A DNA stretch of 64,000 nucleotides. It comes from Polyodon spathula (taxonomy: Eukaryota; Chordata; Actinopteri; Acipenseriformes; Polyodontidae). This document shows positions 60,300-64,000 of this stretch, piece after piece (the first letter of the stretch is position 1; every line of letters starts with the position of its first letter). The position numbers were made by a program, and so were the translations under genes. The notes beneath the pieces were generated by a model that was not told where the DNA came from, searched no databases, and saw only the letters and a list, made by a program, of their open reading frames with translations. The DNA lies in NCBI RefSeq assembly GCF_017654505.1, contig NC_054549.1, forward strand, positions 186,001 through 250,000, given 5' to 3'.

Positions 60300-62275
60300 T
60301 ACTGTCAATACCTTTTAGAATTTTGAACGCTTGAATTAGGTCGCCACGTAGTCTTCTTTGTTCAAGACTGAACAGATTCAATTCTTTTAGCTTGTCTGCA
60401 AATGACATGCCTTAGCCTGGAATAAGTCTGGTCGCTCTTCTTTGCACTCTTTCTAGAGCAGCAATATCTTTTTTATAGCGAGGTGACCAGAACTGCACAC
60501 AATATTCAAGATGAGGTCTTACTAGTGCATTGTACAGTTTTAACATTACTTCCCTTGATTTAAATTCAACACTTTTCACAATGTATCCGAGCATCTTGTT
60601 AGTCTTTTTTATAGCTTCCCCACATTGTCTAGATGAAGACATTTCTGAGTCAACAAAAACTCCTAGGTCTTTTTCATAGATTCCTTCTCCAATTTCAGTA
60701 TCTCCCATATGATATTTATAATGTACATTTTTATTTCCTGCGTGCAGTACCTTACACTTTTCTCTATTAAATGTCATTTGCCATGTGTCTGCCCAGTTCT
60801 GAATCTTGTCTAGATCATTTTGAATGACCTTTGCTGCTGCAACAGTGTTTGCCACTCCTCCTACTTTTGTGTCGTCTGCAAATTTAACAAGTTTTCTTAC
60901 TATACCAGAATCTAAATCATTAATGTAGATTAGGAATAGCAGAGGACCTAATACTGATCCCTGTGGTACACCACTGGTTACCACACTCCATTCTGAGGTT
61001 TCTCCTCTAATCAGTACTTTCTGTTTTCTACATGTTAACCACTCCCTAATCCATGTACATGTGTTTCCTTGAATTCCAACTGCGTTCAGTTTGAGAATTA
61101 ATCTTTTGTGCGGGACTTTGTCAAAAGCTTTCTGGAAATCTAAATAAACCATGTCATATGCTTTGCAATTATCCATTATCGATGTTGCATCCTCAAAAAA
61201 ATCAAGCAAGTTAGTTAGACACGATCTCCCTTTCCTAAAACCATGTTGACTGTCTCCCAGGACCCTGTTACCATATAGGTCATTTTCCATTTTGGATCTT
61301 ATTATAGTTTCCATAAGTTTGCATATAATAGAAGTCAGGCTTACTGGTCTGTAGTTACCTGGTTCAGTTTTGTTTCCCTTTTTGTGGATCGGTATTACGT
61401 TTGCAATTTTCCAGTCTGTCGGTACCACCCCTGTGTCAAGAGACTGCTGCATGATCTTGGTTAGCGGTTTGTAAATTACTTCTTTCATTTCTTTGAGTAC
61501 TACTGGGAGAATCTCATCCAGCCCAGGGGATTTGTTTATTTTAAGAGCTCTTAGTCCCTTTAACACTTCTGCCTCAGTTATGCTAAAGTTATTTAAAACT
61601 GGATAGGAACTGGATGACATGTGGGGCATGTTGTCAGTATCTTCCTTTGTAAAAACTTGTGAAAAGTAATCATTTAATATATTTGCTATTTTTTTTCTTC
61701 ATCTACGATTTTGCCATTTGTATCTCTAAACATTTAATCTCCTCTTTGAATGTTCGCTTGCTGTTGTAATATTGGAAAAACATTTTGGAATTGGTTTTAG
61801 CTCCCTTAGCAATGTTCATTTCTATTTCTCTCTTGGCCTTTCTAACTTCCTTTTTGACTTGCGTTTGCAGTTCTGTGTACTCTTTCTGCGTACTTTCTTT
61901 TTGGTCCTTTTTTAATGCTCTATAAAGTGTCTCTTTTCGCTGAATATTTTTTTAAATTGATCTATTAAACCATTTTGGAATTTAGTTTTACATTTAGATT
62001 TGTCTACTTTAGGGATGTAATTGTTTTGCGCATCTAGTACTACATTTTTGAAGAACAACCATCCTTCTTCTGTGGGTGTTTTCTCTATTTTACTCCAATC
62101 TACTTCTGTTAGTCTTTGTTTCATACCTTGATAGTTTGCTTTTCTAAATGTTTTGAAGCTGAAAAAAAGCTGCTTGATGAGATTCTGGGATCGATAAGCT
62201 ACTAACAACCAAACGAGCAAGATGGGCCGAATGGCTTCCTCTCATTTGCAACATTTCTTCTGTTCTTCTGTTCTT
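60300..62275. mobile_element. CR1 LINE with 5' inversion (copy C)
   Basis: 60300-62147 is antisense CR1 from the endonuclease C-terminal part to the [13 protein letters not shown] region of ORF2, with no 3' tail. At 62148 the orientation switches and 62148-62275 is the sense-oriented 3' end (AAGCTGCTTGATGAGATTCT through AAACGAGCAAGATGGGCCGA and a CTTCTGTT tail). The interval of ORF2 between the two parts is missing. The RT frame 60412-61629 is open and contains VPQGSVLGPL and FADDTK. The frame is broken near 61690 by a T-run change and near 61968. Confidence 0.93.
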
Positions 62276-62279
62276 GTCA

Positions 62280-63895
62280 CTGCCTAGGGCCCCGCACAGC
62301 CTGAGACCAGCATTGAGGGGGAGTGAATGAGTAAATGAATGCATGCTGCTGCTATCCCATGCTTTATCTCTCCCAGTTAGCAGAGGGAAAACAGCATGGG
62401 TTTGATTGGTTGAGCAGGACAGTGGCAGGACATGAGGAGAGTGTATATAAGGGGTTGCATGAGTGACAGCGAGAAGAGACTGCAGTGAAAGCAATAATAA
62501 TAAAAGGGTTTATTATTTTGGAGGTGTCAGTTCTGGCTCCTAAAAGAAATGTTCTGTTTATTAGCAATAAATCATAAAATCAAGAATTCCACACTCTCCC
62601 TGAGTCCTGCTTCATAAACCTGACAAAAAGTTACATTAGTGTACAGAAGCGGGATTATGGAGCACTTGCCTCAGAGCCTGCTGTCGGCCTGCGCCAGTGC
62701 CTGGCCATACGAACCAGATTCCCCGTATAGAAGCTGGGCACGCTTGCAGCCGAATTATGTACTTGGCCAGGCGGGGGTACCCTGTCTCCCTGCCTGCCAC
62801 GTAAGGGGACTTTGCCATGGTGGCCTTTGTCCGTGGCCTGACCCTGAATGCCCTGCGCCAACAGGTCCAGCTCGCTGCCTTAACCTCCCTAGAGCTTGCC
62901 TTGGCCCACGCAGAATGGGTGGAGGCTGTGTTTGAGGAGGGTAAGCGTGACTAGACCTCTGGGGGAACACGTGAGAGAGGAGAGAACGGACCGACCACCC
63001 CAGGTCCACTGCACATCAAGCCCAGCCAGAAGAGAAGGAGACTGCAGACAGCCAGTCGCTCCTCCCTGGATCTCTAACCTCACCATCCTGGGGTTAGCTA
63101 ACCCTGGGGATGGGGATCTCAAGCACAATAGAAAGAAAGCAACGCTGATGTACAGGTAAGTAAGCTGGGCTGAGCTGAGTGGGGGATGGAGGGTGGTGAT
63201 GCTGGGACGCCAGAATCACTGTTGAGCCCTCTTGAGGTGTCGTGGGCTAGTCAACAAAACACAGAGGATGGAAGGTGCCCACTTGAAGACCCCAGAGATG
63301 TACCCTACTTAGCTCAATCCAAACGGTTGTCATGCTGATGCGCTGGGGAGACCGCACTGGGTTGATCCCCGGAGCCAGCATCGCAGCCGTTGTGTGTGCT
63401 GATGCGCTGGGGAGGCAAATTGAGCTGATCCCTGGAGCCAGCATTACACTTCAGAAATCAACACCAGACAGAAGGATATCTACACCATCAGATGGAAAAC
63501 AATGCAAATGGATGGAGATGCAGATAGATCACATTAGTTTATTGCAAAGCTACATCTTAGTTGGTGCTTATCAAAGCAGCATCTTAAGTCACTTCAAATA
63601 TGAAGTTTACAGAATCTACTCTCATGTAATGGAAATCGTCAGCAGTCAGCAGTCAGACCCCCCCCCCCCCCCCCCCCCCATCACCCCAGCCCGGGGCTGA
63701 GAGGTTTCCTCGACTTGCTCCAACAAAGGACCTGAACGTAGGTTGACCTTTCCCAGAAATAAAACCACTTTGCATCCAACTAAAGGGTTCATTATTTTGG
63801 TGGCGTGAAATCCGGGCCCTGAAAGGAATTTTGTTTATTAGCAATAAATCTTAAAATCGAGAATTCCACTCTCTCCCTGACAAAATCTTACAGTA
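62280..63895 (+). mobile_element. degenerate LTR-type element with Gag fragment
   Basis: Left end: 62280-62632 has GAGAGTGTATATAAGGGGTT (TATA box at about 62444) and TTAGCAATAAATCATAAAAT (poly(A) signal). At 63785-63890 a related segment, TTAGCAATAAATCTTAAAAT with GAATTCCACTCTCTCCCTGA, repeats the R/U5-like part, as paired LTRs would. Right after the left LTR comes GTGTACAGAAGCGGGATTAT, resembling a primer-binding region. A short frame at 62817-62954 encodes a Gag-like helix pair (ALRQQVQLAALTSLELALAH) of Metaviridae type, ending in TAG. No pol is present. The U3 parts do not match, so the LTR assignment is tentative. Confidence 0.45.
63657..63680. repeat. poly-C run
   Basis: About 20 consecutive C inside the LTR-type element; probably length-unstable. 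Confidence 0.95.
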
Positions 63896-64000
63896 TGTAT
63901 AAAGTTTGTTGTATAAAATAAATTATAAAATAAACTTGATTATACTGCATTTGTATTTTTAGCAGTAATAGCTCTAAAATGTATGTGTCTGCGAGCATAT

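Overview
This 64 kb window is vertebrate genomic DNA: split exons with GT/AG sites, dense transposons and long simple repeats, with no operons. The dominant CR1-type LINE family, several Tc1/mariner types, an L2 LINE, Penelope-like, Harbinger and tyrosine-recombinase remnants point to a ray-finned fish. A sturgeon or paddlefish is my best guess, from the look of the CR1 family and the decaying duplicate-like genes. That guess is inference.

Layout. 0.5-5.9 kb (minus): a TRIM-type gene copy (RING, B-box and coiled-coil exons) with broken reading frame, two Tc1-like transposons in its introns, and its 3' end beyond the left edge. 6-9 kb: SINE, LINE endonuclease and Harbinger scraps. 9.3-13.55 kb (minus): a nearly full-length CR1 with ORF1 and ORF2, fused head-on to plus-strand CR1 tails (13.55-14.35 kb). 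14.3-18 kb: repeats plus another CR1 tail. 18.3-23.2 kb: a strongly decayed tyrosine-recombinase element in which the recombinase domain is tandemly duplicated and interrupted by purine-rich and poly-G expansions. 23.6-28.3 kb: a possible piggyBac scrap, L2 and an internally deleted CR1. 28.6-29.7 kb: a Penelope-like GIY-YIG remnant. 30.6-31.8 kb: a minisatellite with a 29-bp unit. 31.95-34.9 kb (minus): a CR1 with an uninterrupted 892-codon ORF2.

36-40 kb (plus): the only apparently intact non-transposon gene, an unrecognised protein with two coding exons, an alanine/glutamate helix-repeat N-terminus and a conserved-looking helical C-terminus. 45-51.6 kb (minus): a DISP3 (Dispatched-family, PTCHD2) pseudogene with recognisable exons, several in-frame stops, frameshifts, missing exons and three different minisatellites inside or at its edge. 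52.9-54.8 kb (plus): a Tx1-like LINE ORF1 with a zinc knuckle but no ORF2. 56.4-58.3 kb: a Gag-like tandem zinc-knuckle remnant followed by Pro-rich and 24-bp repeats. 60.3-62.3 kb: a CR1 with the inversion structure expected of twin priming. 62.3-63.9 kb: an LTR-type element with a TATA box and a Gag fragment.

The genes do not form a pathway. The window reads as a repeat-rich interval holding two decaying gene copies (TRIM, DISP3) and one orphan gene. Several frame lesions sit in homopolymer or dinucleotide runs, so some could be consensus errors; the DISP3 nonsense codons and missing exons are not explained that way.
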